A DNA stretch of 64,000 nt from Deroplatys truncata (GCA_030765065.1 CM060978.1:113689692-113753691); one strand, 5' to 3'. Positions 25,270 to 38,607 are shown, numbered from the stretch's first letter. The notes: a model not told the origin generated them from the letters alone. Numbers and translations are program-made.

Positions 25270-27130
25270 ACAGGGTGAATCACCTAAAACTTGCACGGCA
25301 AATATTTCGGAAATGGAAAGTGCTATTGATGTGCAGTTTTCACAGCATTGATTAGTAGTCAGGGTCTCGTATATTTAGCCTATAAACAGATTTTAATAAT
25401 ACTGAGAAAGTGTATTTTTTTTAGCAAACAAGTTTTTAAACGAAACAATGCCTAGTTACATCAGCAGAATAAAGGTAGGGTAAATTAGAATGTCAGCGGC
25501 GTTTGTTACAAGTGGTTTACGAGAAATCTTATTTTGAAACTTTTACGCACCGACACTTGTACAATCTGTGGTAGCACAAACTAAAGTAAAACAAAAGGGA
25601 ATTATAATACTTCTGTGGATTCTTACAAGTAAAGAGAACATAGGTTGTGTTCAAAATAACCACCGGCAGTTTCAATACACGATTCCAGTCTGCTATGGAA
25701 AGACTGCTGCACACATTCTAGCATTTCAGCGGAAATTTCAGAGCAGGCAGCAGTAATACGTCGTTTCATATCGTCTGGTGTAGTTGGTACATCCTTTTAG
25801 ACTAGACAGTGTCTTTCAGCCTTCCCCACAGAAAAAAGTCTAAAGGGACCAGATCCAGTGAACGGGCCGGCCAAGGTACAGGTCCTCTTCGTCCAATCCA
25901 ACGATTTGGAAACAATCCGTTAAGACAAGCTGTAGTACCTCGTGCACTATGGGCGTCCAGCCATCATATTGGTACCACAGGTTCCTCCTAGTCTGCAAAG
26001 GAACGTCTTCTAGCATCTGTGACAGATGGTCTGTCAGGAGGCTGCGATACTTGTGCGAGTTCATTGTTCCTTCTATAACAAAGGGCCTATGAGCTGATGG
26101 TTCACTATCCCACACCACACGTTTAAACTCCATGGACGCTGACGTTCTACCTGACGAAGCTAATGGGGATTGTCAACAGACCAATAGTGCATGCTTCTGC
26201 GGTTTACCTGGCCATGATTAGTAAATGTTGCCTCATCACTAAACAAGATACATGATGAATCTGGAGTATCATGTCTTAATGCCCATGTACAAAAGTTAAC
26301 ACGATTCTCAAAATCGTTTCCATGCAGCTCTTGATGGAGAGAGATGTGATAGGGATGGAACCTATGTCGATGGAGAATGCGCAGCACACTTGCCTGACTT
26401 ATGCCACTTCCACGTGCGATTGCGCGGGAACTAATTTGCGGATCTACTGCAACGGCAGCCAAAGCTTAATTTCTGCTTCTTCTCCAGTCACTTGTTTGTT
26501 TCTGTTACGTTTTCTAGGTGTTATAGTACCACTTTCACGTAATTGGTTGATAAATAATTGCCGAGATGGTTGACGTCTATTGGGATACGTTTCCGCATAC
26601 ACCGGACAGGAACGAACTGCATTTTTCCTACACTCTCCATACACCATGATCATGTGTAAAGAGAACCTGCATTAGTAAACCCCATCTTCCACTCACAGCT
26701 TACTCCTTGAGCTGTCACAAACTAGCTGGCCAGAAAGTCGCAATGCAATCAATGAACAGAAAACACAATGCAAACAAACATAACAACATCGTACCTAGCA
26801 ACTAAGCAGGTTGAATGGGACAAACAATTGTCGGGGTAAAAACTTTTCAAAATACGATTTCTCGTAAACCACTTGCACTAGAATCCTGCAGCAAAGACCA
26901 TTGACATTCTAATTTACCCTACCTTGATTCTGTTGATGTAACTAGGCATTGTCCCATTTTAAAAATTGTATGTTTGCTCAAAAAATACACTTTCTCAGTA
27001 TTATTAAAATTTGTTTAAGGGCTAAATGTACGAGCCACTGACTACCAATCAATGTTGTGAAAACTGCACATCAATAGCACTTTCTATTTCCGAAATATTT
27101 GCGGTGCAAGTTTTAGGTGATTCACCCTGT
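25270..27130 (-). mobile_element. mariner-type transposon with ~260-bp TIRs, inactivated
   Basis: The ends are 'acagggtgaatcacctaaaa' and its inverse. The arms match over roughly 260 bp, up to the 'gatttctcgtaaaccactt' block at 26857-26875, whose inverse lies near 25512-25531. TA follows the right end and CA precedes the left, so the TA duplication is imperfect. It encloses one decayed transposase on the minus strand. Confidence 0.9.
25630..26653 (-). pseudogene. mariner-type (DUF4817-like) transposase, frameshifted
   Basis: The start is the Met at 26653. The N-terminal 70 residues (YGECRKNA...YPNRRQPS...LRESGTI) match the HTH-type N-terminal domain found in this insect transposase group. 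After a frame change come SRAIARGSGISQASVLRIL (second HTH) and the first catalytic block LFSDEATF, followed by HYWSVDNPH. Another break precedes the second block near WYQYDG. The third block (an LDLVPLDFF-like stretch) near 25830-25860 and the C-terminal part down to about 25630 are readable only with further frame changes. The protein is inactive. In an intact element this DDD enzyme would act on the flanking TIRs. Confidence 0.85.
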
Positions 27131-27177
27131 ATATGATTTCGCAATAAATATATATTTTTATTTCCCCTGAACTCCCT

Positions 27178-28028
27178 TTTTACTTTCTTTGCCACATACA
27201 TAGTAGGAAGAGAAAGTATTGCATTCCATCAAAAAAATCGATACCGAAATTTCACCGGAAATGCATGTTTTGAGGCCCCTAAATAAAGAAAAGCATTTTT
27301 AGAAAAATGTCTGCGCGCGCGTCTGTGTACAGCATAGCTCAAAAACGAAAAATGGAAAAGTACAAAACTTGGTATTTAAATACAGTATCTTCCAAGGATG
27401 CGACACGAAGATTTTCAAGAAAATCCCCCACCTCAACTACCCTTTACATGGAACATTTTTTTGAAAAGTTTGATTTTCTCTAACGATTTAGATTAAAATA
27501 CCATATATTAAAGACATTTACATGACAAATAAAATGTATATCTCGAATTTTCTGGAAATAGCCTGTGTAGTCCCATTCATAGGAAGGACTTTTCTATAAT
27601 CTTGTATAATTGGTAAACGTTAAGCGATAGACGAAAACGTACTACACAAAAACTGTAGATCTCTTTAAAACACACAATTTATTTTAAATAAGCTTTTTTG
27701 TAGCATAAGCCATTTCTGAGATATCTGAAATGTCTCAAATTGTTCAATATTTAGCCATTCTCTTAAAGTCCTATCAACATTCAAATGTTTTTCGCGATTC
27801 CACTGAAACAGTATGAAATTTTAAGGCCAGCATATAGTGTCTAGTTCTTAAACATTTGACTATCGCTGTTCTCTTTGTATCTGTAACGAAATGTGTAATG
27901 TAGCTATTTCTGCAAAGGTTTATTTGGATTAAAATGGTAGATAGAAAAATAAGATTTGTAAGAATAGTTTGTATACCCACTAATAAACATAGAGGATAGA
28001 GAAAGTCATGTGAATGTATCACATCAAA
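27178..28028 (+). repeat. ACTTTCTCTAC dispersed repeat, full-length
   Basis: Plus-strand copy from 'tttttactttctttgccac' to 'gtatcacatcaaatt'. The microsatellite position holds a (CG) run ('gcgcgcgcg') in place of TG. It begins about 47 bp after the mariner-type element. Confidence 0.85.
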
Positions 28029-28029
28029 T

Positions 28030-29060
28030 TGTTAGAAAACGGTACACGCGCGATAATACGTACTAACACCATAATCCATTAGCGAAAAGTAGATATTTAC
28101 CAAAATTCATTGTGAAATGTGGCACATTTTAAGAGGTTTCAAGGAATACCCTTCCCATAAAATACTTTCCTCGCAAAACAACCCTATGACATTGCTTAAG
28201 ATATGTTTGACATGTTAATATGCCGAATAAAATGTAGACATTAAATTGTCTATAAATAGCCTATACTTTTTAAATGTTATGTATCCAACAAAGCTTAACA
28301 AATGAGACAAAAGCTTTCTTCAGGAAAAATGTGTAACTCCTTAAAACATTCAATTTGTCATAATTATAACATGTGATAATAACCACTTCCGTCTTTAGTT
28401 TAAATTGCCCAATATTACGTACAGTACACTTCGAAATGTTAAGTGAGCGAATATAGCATCAAGCTTAGCATCTGTTTTTAAAACAGGTGACCGTCGCCTT
28501 CAGGCTACCGTGTACGGATGATTACGAAAGTATCTAGAAAAACAAGCTTTATAGGAGTAATATGTACAGCAGCTATGAAAATAAATGATACTGCATAGAG
28601 GAAACTATGTGATTCTTACATATCAGAATTTTGGGCTTAAACTGGTAATTCTGTTACAATTAATGGCCTTTAATCACAACTCTATGAGGGCCTTGCATTT
28701 CGCTAAATTCTATCCTAAGAAAAGCTAGCACTATCCTTTATATTATAGGGACATCATTTCACGAGACCTTATTACCGATTAAAATGTTAAGATCATAAAC
28801 AAATCCACTACTAAGTTCGACATTTAATCCAAAATGTTGATTGTGCAATAGGTTGTCAAATTCTTTGTACACATGTTGTTAAAACAAAAAGTCATAAATC
28901 TTGTCATCTACTTAGATTAATCTAAGAAAGATAGAAATATTAATAATATAATAAAACATAATTTTTCATTTTTTATGTGAAATTTCTCTTTTACACGAGC
29001 CACGTGAAAGACAAAAATCATCATCACGTTCAGGGAGAGAAATAATGATCTCACAGGAAA
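28030..29060. other. unannotated stretch
   Basis: No gene recognised. Confidence 0.5.
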
Positions 29061-29065
29061 TGAAA

Positions 29066-29330
29066 TGAAATTGAGTTTTATTTATGGACGCTCTTTAACT
29101 ACTATGGTTCTTAGTGTCCCATTCCATATTGGGCGTGAAAGACCGGCAATTTTGCTCAGAGGCCTCTCTATCAGGCCTGAGGTTCTTTTACGTGCCGTAA
29201 ATCTACGACACGGGACCACCGGCTTTACTTTACTTCCCTTCCGAAGGAAGCCGTGCTAAGGATTTTTACGCTCGAAAAAATCCATCGCCCTCTGCCGGGT
29301 TTGAACTAGAGGCTAGCACGGTACCACGAC
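29066..29330 (-). mobile_element. SINE S1 copy
   Basis: Minus-strand copy with tail 'gaaattgagttttattt'. The head is shortened: the part of the tRNA-like region that normally reads 'cgcgacctcgggaac' is deleted at about 29307. Confidence 0.85.
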
Positions 29331-29602
29331 TCTCACAGGAAGCTTCCTGGAGGAAAGTGTATTGTAAATGGCTAGAAACCTATAAAGTCTGGTTCGGCAG
29401 AAAGTAAATATTAATTAGAAGCTAAATCTGAATTAAAGAAATTTATTCTTCTAAAGGGCTTCTTTCAGAGGTATATAGAAACTTATATTGAATTCTGTGT
29501 CAGCAAAAATATCGAGTGTTCTGTGTATTGTCTGATTTCGCGCTCGACCGTATAGATATCGAAATTGATCACAGATTCGACTGTGAGGTGGATCAGACAA
29601 AT

Positions 29603-29609
29603 AATTAAC

Positions 29610-29664
<55 letters not shown>

Positions 29665-29708
29665 CATCATCATCATCATTATTTTTGTTGTTGTTGCTGC
29701 TGCTGCTG
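29603..29708. repeat. (TTA)n / (TCA)n / (TTG)(CTG) microsatellite cluster
   Basis: A compound trinucleotide tract seen directly. Confidence 0.9.
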
Positions 29709-29787
29709 TTTAGGTAGCACCACCCTCAAAGCAGGATCCATATTGCTATTATTTCACGCTTTGCTGTCCAATACCACAGCGTTTTTT

Positions 29788-29922
29788 TTTACTTTCTCTA
29801 CTACGTATAGTAAGTACGGGAAGTATTGTATTCCACCCAAAAATTCGATACCGAGATTTCACCGGAAATACATGTTTTGAGACCCCCTGAATACAAAAAA
29901 AAGCATTTTTGGAAACATGTCC

Positions 29923-29975
<53 letters not shown>

Positions 29976-30705
29976 CAGCATAACTCAGAAACGAACAGTC
30001 GGATAAACACCAAACTTGGTATTTAGGTTCAGTATCTTCCAAGGATGCGACACGAAGGTTTTCAAGAAAATCCCCCCACCCCAGATTACCCTTTACATGG
30101 AACATTTTAATTTTCTCAAAAATGGCTGTAACGATTTTGATTAAAATATCATATGTTTAAGATATTTTTATGATAAATAAAATGTATATTTTGAATTTTC
30201 TGGGAATGTCTCCAAAAGTATTCTTAATTGTGAACGACTCTTGCATAACTGGTAAACCATAAGAGATAGACAAAATTTTACTACACAAAAAATGTAGATC
30301 GCCTTAAAATACACAATTTATGTCATATACATTTTTGTTGTTGAGTGAACCATTTTCGAGGTATTACTTGTTATTCCCTTAAATTTTTCAATACTTATTT
30401 TCTCAAATGGGAATTCGTTATTCATTATTTTGTCTTGGATATGCAAAGAGTATTAATCTGTGGGAAAGGGAATGGTGCTGCACCTAGCAACCAGCTATTA
30501 AGAGATATGTATGTGCTTAAAGGCTACTGTATTTCCAAATTGCCCTTGTAAATATATATTCCCCTTACATCTACAAGAAAATTAGTAATAAGATAGAGAC
30601 TGCAAATGTTTATCTCGATTAACATGAAGTAGATGGAAAATAAGCGTTTGTATAAATAGTTTGTACACGAGTAGAGAAAGTCATGTGAGTGTAACACATC
30701 AGATT
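29788..30705 (+). repeat. ACTTTCTCTAC dispersed repeat, best full-length copy
   Basis: The reference copy for this family. The 5' end reads 'tactttctctactacg' and the (TG)n tract lies at 29925-29972. Conserved blocks include 'gaacagcataactca', 'aaacttggtattta', 'ggatgcgacacgaag' and 'cataactggtaaacc'. The 3' end is 'gtagagaaagtcatgtgag' followed by 'taacacatcagat'. The first and last parts share the inverted 12-mer 'actttctctact'. No plausible protein is encoded: translations across the TG tract give Val-Cys or Thr-His runs. Confidence 0.9.
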
Positions 30706-31430
30706 TTTCTTTTCCAGTTTTTATACATGAAATTTTTAGTTGCAACCTGTTTGATAATCGAGGCAGAAACACGTACATTTCGCAGGAGGAGTTGCGTTTT
30801 ATGTTGCCGTTGGGTACTCTGTGCAGATGAGAAGCTGTTGAGACGCAATTAGTATGGCCGAGATGTGACATCGGAAACAATGATCAACACCGAACGGTAC
30901 TTCTTACTCCTCTGCAGCATTCCCAAGCATTGTTCATCTCACGACATGGACATGGGAGGGGAAGGATGTTCGCCGTTGAGATTAACAATGCCTTTGAAAT
31001 ACAAAATCGCACTAGAATGAACTCTCTCGTTTGCAACCCAGAATAGAACAGCTCTTGCAAATACGCAACCGAAGACCCTAACAGAATTCTTGGGGAGAAA
31101 CCATCTATGAGTTTCTCTAACCATTACAATTCTCAGGTATATTTTAATACTTGTAGTAGTATTCATATAAAAAGTAATCCTGCTATATCTTTTGCATTAA
31201 TCACGTTAAACGTTTACCTACTAATGGCTTTATGCGAGATGCATGAACAATACTTATCTATTTATATCCTAAGTCGAGTTCAGTAACAGCTAAAGTTATA
31301 AAAAAATGCTTGGCATAGCTTAACAAGTCTATTATTTTTCCTTTTGTAGGGTTTTATCTACCTCTTACTAAGGTAGTGCCTAATTTATTTTAGATTGAAT
31401 AAGACTTCACAAAATATGACCAGAAAATTA
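30706..31430. other. unannotated stretch
   Basis: No gene recognised. Contains a CpG-richer part around 30760-31100. Confidence 0.5.
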
Positions 31431-31469
31431 AAAATATAGCTACCGTTCTGCCATAACAAGCAACCGCGT

Positions 31470-31595
31470 TTCTCTCTCTCTCTCTCTCTCTCTCTCGTTT
31501 TTATTCAGCGTACCTCAAAACGTGCATTTCAGTGAAATCAAACTTTTGGGTTAAATGTAATACTTCCTTTACCATAGGTAGAGACAGTAAAAAAT
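31470..31595 (-). repeat. (TC)n plus ACTTTCTCTAC repeat fragment
   Basis: A (TC)n tract at 31472-31495 is followed by the minus-strand 5' end of the dispersed repeat ('caaaacgtgcatttcagtg' to 'agagacagtaaaaaa'). Confidence 0.6.
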
Positions 31596-31599
31596 AAAT

Positions 31600-33238
31600 A
31601 AATGAATCAATAAAAATCGAAGGACGATAAAGCAATCCTTATACAGAAAGGGCAATAAAACAGCAATTCAACGGGTAATACACACTGCCAGGATAAAGGT
31701 TATTTTAAGCTGTTTAAAAATGTTTACCTACATGTAAAATTTTAGAAGGCTATCCATACAAGCTAATATTAATTTTCTATCAATTTGGAATGAGCACACA
31801 TATGTTCTTAAAATTCTTATGCATAAAATTTCAACTGCATACATTCACGTTTGCCTAAAAATCGTAAATGAGAAACTGACTTTCACTATGTGTCAATTTT
31901 AACTAAATGTGCAGTAAGTCAACAGATTTTCTTCAAACTCTTATAAATACCTAAACTTCAATTCTGTATGTGTAATGGTTTGCCCAAGTCATCAATTTTG
32001 TTATTAAGAACCTCTCTTTTTAACTACCCTTAATTACGTATAAAATTTAAGCAGATTTAAAATGTGTCGAAGAGAGTGTTATTATAAAATAAATCTGAAC
32101 TCCGTAATGGAACGATTCGTCTAGAAATTGTATAAAAGCAGCCTTAATTTAGCCATTGTTTCAAATAAATTTGAAATTTTTATAAAAACCTTGTACAAAC
32201 TCTTATATACTAAATTCCAACTCCGTGTATGTTGTTACATGCGGGTTACTTCATGATAGGCGCCAAAGATACGAGGTACGTTAATAGGTGCCCGCAATAG
32301 CGAACGGACCTAGAATGCGGTGCATTCAGCGTTCGATTCTATTTAAACGCGGCTATTAACGAATCTGTAATGTATGATGGTTAAATTTCTTAAAAAGGAC
32401 ACTACTGCAATAACTTTAAGTAAATTTAAAGTCGACATGCCTCTGCTCCACAGAGTTCCTGATAATTTCCTTGAAGTTTCCTTTTTGTGTCCTGTCTACT
32501 TTTGCGGCTGTTGTAGGTAAACAAGCGCATGTTTTCTTTTGACGACCTACATTTACACTGCATATCGTAAATTTTTGAAGTACCGTAAACTACAGCAATT
32601 GACAAAATAGGGTTTAGGGAGCATTCTGCAAGAAAACCACTGCAGAAGGGAAAGCATGTGCCCAGAAGGTCAGCAATAAATCTCCGGAGGGTGTCATAAA
32701 CTAAGTCAACAGAGAATAAACCTGTTCTGGCATGGCTCTCTGACATTCTTTATTTATGTTATGGTGATTCAACGCTATTCTATAGCACTTCGCATTGTTT
32801 GATAAGTAAACCTTGCTAACTGCCAGGGCATGATGAGTCTACCTGAAAAAGCAATGCCCGTTGTGCAAGTTCCTAAGGATAAACCAGCGGTGAAATACTG
32901 TGCTCAACTTAGAAATGAATCCAGTAACATCTGCATAGGGAGCATTTGTGGTGTACGTTCAACTTGTCCATACCCAAATTTCGGACAGATGGGAGAAGAC
33001 AACAAACACCAACATTTCAAAAATACCTATCATTATTTTTAAGTACTGCAATTATGAAGGTCCCTATTGGATTTTAATTTATTTTCCAGCCACGTTCTTC
33101 ATTAGTTGGAAGACAAATTTACAAGTTCTTCAATTTTGCTCCCCGAAATGATTTGATCATCACAAAAAGAAAGATACGGAAAATGTTATTTAATTTACAG
33201 ATATACAATTTTACCCCCCTCTCTTTACCGCTTAAGTA
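31600..33238. other. unannotated stretch
   Basis: No gene recognised. The minus-strand 106-codon ORF at 32426-32746 has no domain or family resemblance I can see and may be chance. Confidence 0.5.
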
Positions 33239-33254
33239 CATATCATTGATGATA

Positions 33255-33331
33255 TCAGGTAGGAGTAAAAGAAGCACTACATTCAACCCAAAAATGCAAT
33301 ATTGAGATTTCATCGGAAACACACGTTCTTT
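33255..33331 (+). repeat. ACTTTCTCTAC repeat, 5' fragment cut by a SINE
   Basis: The 5' end of the family ('aggagtaaaagaagcacta' to 'tcatcggaaacacacg') stops where an S1 SINE begins. Confidence 0.6.
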
Positions 33332-33606
33332 GAGTTTTTACTTATGGACGCTTTTTAACTGCTGTGGTCCTTAGCGTCCCATTCTATATTGGGCGTGAAA
33401 GACCGGTAATTTAGCTCAGAGGCCTCTTTATCAGGCTTGAGGTTCTTTCACGTGCCGTAAATCTACGACACCGTCCCACCGGTTTTACTTCCCTTCCGAA
33501 GGAAGCCATGCTAAGGATTTTTACGCCCGGAAAAATCCATCGGCCTCCGTCGGGTTTGAACCTGCCACCTCGGGAACTAGAGGCTAGCATGGTAACCACT
33601 ACCACG
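33332..33606 (-). mobile_element. SINE S1 copy, full-length
   Basis: Minus-strand copy with complete tRNA head. The B-box sequence reads 'gggtttgaacctg' on the plus strand near 33553, and the A-box region 'gctagcatggtaaccacta' lies near 33583-33601. Confidence 0.85.
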
Positions 33607-33614
33607 GAGGACAA

Positions 33615-35898
33615 CACACATTCTGAGGTATCCAGGTAAAAAGCCTGGGGTATTCACACCTATACAAAAAATTAGAAATGAACGAAGCTGGAATGTTATT
33701 AACAAATATTTTTTTAGGGAACAAATTCATAAAATAGAATGCTTAACTTTCAAGAATAATTCAATGGTTGTGTCCATAATAGCCACCAAATGCTTAAGTT
33801 GAGAAATACCTGTTTTTGCCAACCGATGTCTGAGCAGTTTCGTAGAATGAACCCTGAACGAGGTAATAGAAACGCAGTGTACGACGGATGAGAGTAATAT
33901 CCACGTCGAAAACCTTTATATTAAGAACCACTCCAATATCCAGTATTGGCTCTAAATTCATCCACGACATTCAAAATGAAGAATAATAATCAGACAGACT
34001 ATTAGAACATTAATAAAAACACTAGAAGAATTAGAACGAGGGAGCAAATGTAATTACCAACGAGTTAAAATCTGAACATAAAGAAAAATCAGATTCACTG
34101 CTGCATATATTTTTATGGCATCCTAAAGTTTAAAAAGAATAGTTATTTCAAAAACGTTAATGTCTTTATGTAACAAATATGTTTCAAATTATGACATGAT
34201 TTGAATGAGAGAGTGGATAACAAAGTTTGTACACAAGTTGCAGACGTTTTATGCATTTCTAGCCTTGTAGGTATAATGAATGTATATACAAATTTTTTTC
34301 GAATGAAAACGGCAGATAAGAGCAGCTGTGATGTATGGCGCCACGATTTCCAATTAAGTTGTTACAGCGATATGAGGCGTGTCGAAAATTCTTTCTTTCT
34401 CAGAGTGTCGGGAATAGGCAACCTGCAACACATTACTAGCAGCACGCAAAAAATACAAAAAGAAATGAGAGGGACTGTTATTCTGAGGGGAAGCGCCTTT
34501 TCACCACCTATCTGAGATGTTTGTCTCAATTGTTTTTGTGTAATTCTAGTCTGACGTAATTTACACTACTTTTATTTGCTTCAACAATGACAAAAGGATT
34601 GCACGACAGGGAACTGTAAGCAGTCTATATTTATTAGCCACAATGAATATTAAACATATACCCATGTATGGAGATCCGCATTCGGTGAACATCAGCCAAC
34701 CAGGCTCAGCTTTGCTCACAGAGGTATGCCATAACATCAAGATATCAGTAACCTTATGATGGAGACAACATTACTCTCCGAAAGCTCCTTTGTTTGCACA
34801 TGTTTACCCTTGTTATAGCCCCAAAAGACACATTCGCATACTCCTAGATTTATACGAATGAAAATTTCCATTGTCGTCTTACACAAGGCGGATTTTTGTC
34901 CCTGGAATATGACGTCATCATTTCCAATGCCAACCCATATGAGAAGGGCCATGTTGGAGGCTTCAGAATTTTGATGATTTTCGATGAAATTAGAATGGGA
35001 TTGAGTACGAATGCATTCTTTCAACGAACTTATTACGAGATTGTTTCTAGGCTTCTTCAATAGCACCGTGCCTTATTGGGCCAAATGTAAACGAACATGA
35101 CATCAAATAACTTGTTTGTAATACTAGGATTGTATACACTACATTAATTATAATGATTGTGTAGACTTTTTATGAACAATGTGCATCTGAAATGCACAGT
35201 AGTTGATACTGCATTATTTTCGTTAGCTACAACATCCCTTAAGTGATAACTTTGAAAAATAATTTCTCAAAACTACACTTCAATGGAAAGTATAAATTTA
35301 CATGAAAACTACTTTTCTTGAACATATGACAAAAACATCTATGAAAAATCCGATAATCGCTTCATATGTCCCTTGTAAGCAACTGGAAGCACCGAGTGTA
35401 TCCTGTCGCTCTAACATGAATTAGTACTAATTTGAAAGGACAAATTATAGTCTCTTAATTTCCTTGAAGGTGGGCACCTAGTAAAAAAAAACGATAAATA
35501 AAATAACGCACACGCACAAAGAGGAAGTCACACGATGTATCCAAGTCGCAGAGTTAAGCCACGTCATCCGTAATAACTTCCAACTGCCCACCAGCAATGA
35601 AGCCCACATTAACATCAGGGTTATATAAAAAGAGTTTGCTTCCTTATCTAACTAGTTTGCAATGTGTTCGTGACCCTGTAGAGCTGGATACTTTCTTCAC
35701 AGGGCCTCTTTGATAGCAGAGTATAACCTCGTTAACACGTGGCCAACGCCGTAATGAGCAACACAGCACTGTTAAAGGGAAATGAACACATTGTTGATAT
35801 AATATCCAGTCACAGTCTAAGTAATTTGCTGTAAAATAATGGAGTTCGGTGATGAGAATAAAAGCAAGGAATTTATGACCACGTTTTCCTAACACGCC
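33615..35898. other. unannotated stretch
   Basis: No supported gene. ORFs at 34201-34515 (+), 34737-35066 (-) and 35644-35895 (-) show no recognised domain. Confidence 0.5.
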
Positions 35899-35899
35899 T

Positions 35900-36654
35900 T
35901 TTTACTTCTCTGCTACGTATACTAAGTAGGGGAAGTATTGTATTCCAATAAAAAATTCGATACCGAGATTTCACCGGAAATACATGTTTTGAGGCCTCCT
36001 GAATCCAAAACAAAGTATTTTTGGAAACATGTCCGCGCGCGCGCGCGCGCGCGTGTGTGTGTGTGAACAGCATAACTCAGAAACGGACAGTCGGATAAAC
36101 ACCAAACTTGGTATTTAGGTTCAGTATTTTCCAGAGATGAGACACGAAGATTTTTAAGAAAATCCCCCACCCCAGATTACCCTTTACATGGAACATTTTT
36201 CGAAAATTTTAATTTTCTCAAAAATGGCTCTAACGATTTTGATTAAAATGTCATATATTTAAGATACTTTCATGACAAATAAAATGTATATCTTGAATTC
36301 TCTGGGAAGTCACCAAAAGTATTCTTCATTGTGAACGACTTTTGCATAACTGGTAAACCATAAGAGATAGACAAAATTTTATTACACAAAAAATGTAGAT
36401 CGCGTTAAAATACACAATTTATGTCATATACTTTTTTTTTGGTCCTGGTAATACAAAGAGAATGGAATACTCCACATAGCAACCAGCTCTTAAAATATTT
36501 TGACTATCGCTTAAAGCCTACCAATTCCCCTTGCATCTACAAGAAAATTAGCAATAAGATTAACATCTCGATTAACATGAAGCATATGGGGAATAAGCAT
36601 TTGTAAAAATAGTTTGTACAAGAGTAGAGAAAGTCATGTGAGTGTAACACAGAT
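35900..36654 (+). repeat. ACTTTCTCTAC dispersed repeat, full-length
   Basis: Plus-strand copy. The microsatellite is (CG)n then (TG)n at about 36032-36064. It ends 'gtagagaaagtcatgtgag', 'tgtaacacagat'. Confidence 0.85.
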
Positions 36655-36679
36655 GTTTTTTCTTTCTTCCCCCCCCCCT

Positions 36680-36795
36680 ATGGTTCTTGAAACTGTACAT
36701 TTCCATTTCAGGCGAAATTTCGACACCGAAATTTATGGGTAGAATGCAATACTTCCTGTATGTTATATACTTCAGCGACAGGGAAAGTAATAATG
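36680..36795 (-). repeat. ACTTTCTCTAC repeat, 5' fragment in reverse
   Basis: Directly follows the previous copy in the opposite direction, so the two ends face each other. It has the blocks 'caggcgaaatttcgacacc' and 'gaatgcaatacttcctgta', and ends 'agggaaagtaata'. Confidence 0.6.
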
Positions 36796-36799
36796 TATC

Positions 36800-37424
36800 G
36801 TTCCGCAATTTATTACCACTGAATGCGTAAGAACTAAACTGAACATAGACACGCAACGGGTTCATACATCCCTTGTTGAAGTATTGTGTTCCAAAATAGT
36901 AGCAACAGGATAAGAGCTGATCATAGGTGTAGCTAGGGATGAGTAAGGATTGGAAACCGACTCTTTGCTAAAACCAATTTAAAAATAGCAAAAGTAGCTT
37001 CATTAAAATAATAGTAGCTTTTTAGACTGGTGGGAACGAGATACTACTTCCTAATCTTATCATTGGTAGCGCTATATTTACGCCGTATGTCTTGAGAAAA
37101 ATTATTTAAAAAATGGGTCCCTATACATAACCCTCCCTCCCTCAATATTTTTCTCGCTACGCTGCTGGTGGTGATAAATAACCCGTCAAGAATCCCTTTC
37201 TGCTTGGCGCGTGCCAAGCATCACTTAACGGAACCCGCCGCGCGGCACTTCTATCGCGCAGTTTGATTTCCCCTCCCACTTGCATAAATAATCTGACTGT
37301 GTTGCGCTTTTGTTTCTTTATTCTGATGAGGCATCTCTTCTAACAGTTTTAGTCGTACTGGTATTTGCTAAGCACATAAATCAAAAACTCAATCACAATT
37401 CTGATTCAAAGGATAACAGTTACT
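36800..37424. other. unannotated stretch
   Basis: No gene recognised. Locally GC- and CpG-rich around 37180-37270. Confidence 0.5.
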
Positions 37425-37427
37425 ACC

Positions 37428-37428
37428 T

Positions 37429-37517
<89 letters not shown>
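37428..37517. repeat. (TAA)n microsatellite
   Basis: About 30 uninterrupted units, the longest microsatellite in the window. Confidence 0.95.
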
Positions 37518-37519
<2 letters not shown>

Positions 37520-37564
37520 GAAAAAGAGGCGGAATAATTCAAAGATGTACCACTAGCTTCAATT

Positions 37565-37850
37565 AGGCTACCATTTTTCAAAATACACAACATAAACAAT
37601 TTCATGAAAAATGAAAGAGAGAAGCCATTATAAATAAAATGTGTATATTGAAGTTTTTGTTATGAAGTCCTATTCATTCTTATTGAATTTTAATGTTGCA
37701 TAATTAAGTATAACTCAGAAATCATAAGAGATAGACAAAAGCTTACTACACGAAACATGCAGAGCTCATTGAAATATATGATTTATATCACATAACTAAC
37801 TCTGTGGCATAAACCATTCCCAAGTAGTCAGTGTTGTATGTGAATTTCTA
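37565..37850 (+). repeat. ACTTTCTCTAC repeat, middle fragment
   Basis: Contains 'cataagagatagacaaaag' and the neighbouring blocks of the family in the right order. Both ends are missing. Confidence 0.6.
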
Positions 37851-38607
37851 TGGCTGACTTACGATCTGGCAGCTATGTAACGTTTATGAACAACCATGAC
37901 ATGTATGGTCATCGCAGCCTTCGGATCCCCAAGCGGCGACCTTTGTGCAGTAGCCAAACACTTGTTCCCTACCCTCCCTAACCGCAAGCACCATAAAATC
38001 TTAGTGACATCCATGTGCATATGCGCGTTGTTGCCAAAATTAAAAATAGTATTTAAAAGCAAAACTTTGCAGGTGATTTCCACATGTACAGAATACAATC
38101 ATGCAGTTTGTCTGCTTGCTTTACACACAAAATAACTATGTAAATAACTATGAATCGCATAGTAATTACATTTAAGTTGCAAACGCTTTAAAATATAACT
38201 GAACTAATGAATGATCTGAACTAATATACTGCGCTACAAGAATAGAAATGCATGTTAACATATCCGAGAGAAACTTAGAAACATGTTCCGAATAAACTAT
38301 ACATTGTTGGACTATCATTAAATAATTAAAATACATAAATATTAATTTATTTTGAAAGGAACTCTTACTCCCAAATCAAAGCATCATTTTTGATTATGCT
38401 GTGCGCGGAGCTATGGTAAAAAGTTTTTTATCACTTGTATCACAACAATGTTTTATTAATATAAAGCTAATACAAGAAGTTGTGTATTGTTTAAGGTGTA
38501 AGATTTATAAGCATGACATCTTCTGTTTACTTAAATGAATAGCTTTATTATAAAATGCAGGATAAGTAAAAATACGAAGGCAAAAGAAAGAAAATAAAAA
38601 AAAAATC

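Noticed and set aside
34737-35066. 109-codon ORF as a gene
   Set aside because: No recognised domain, no splice or promoter context, and ORFs of this length are expected by chance in 64 kb.
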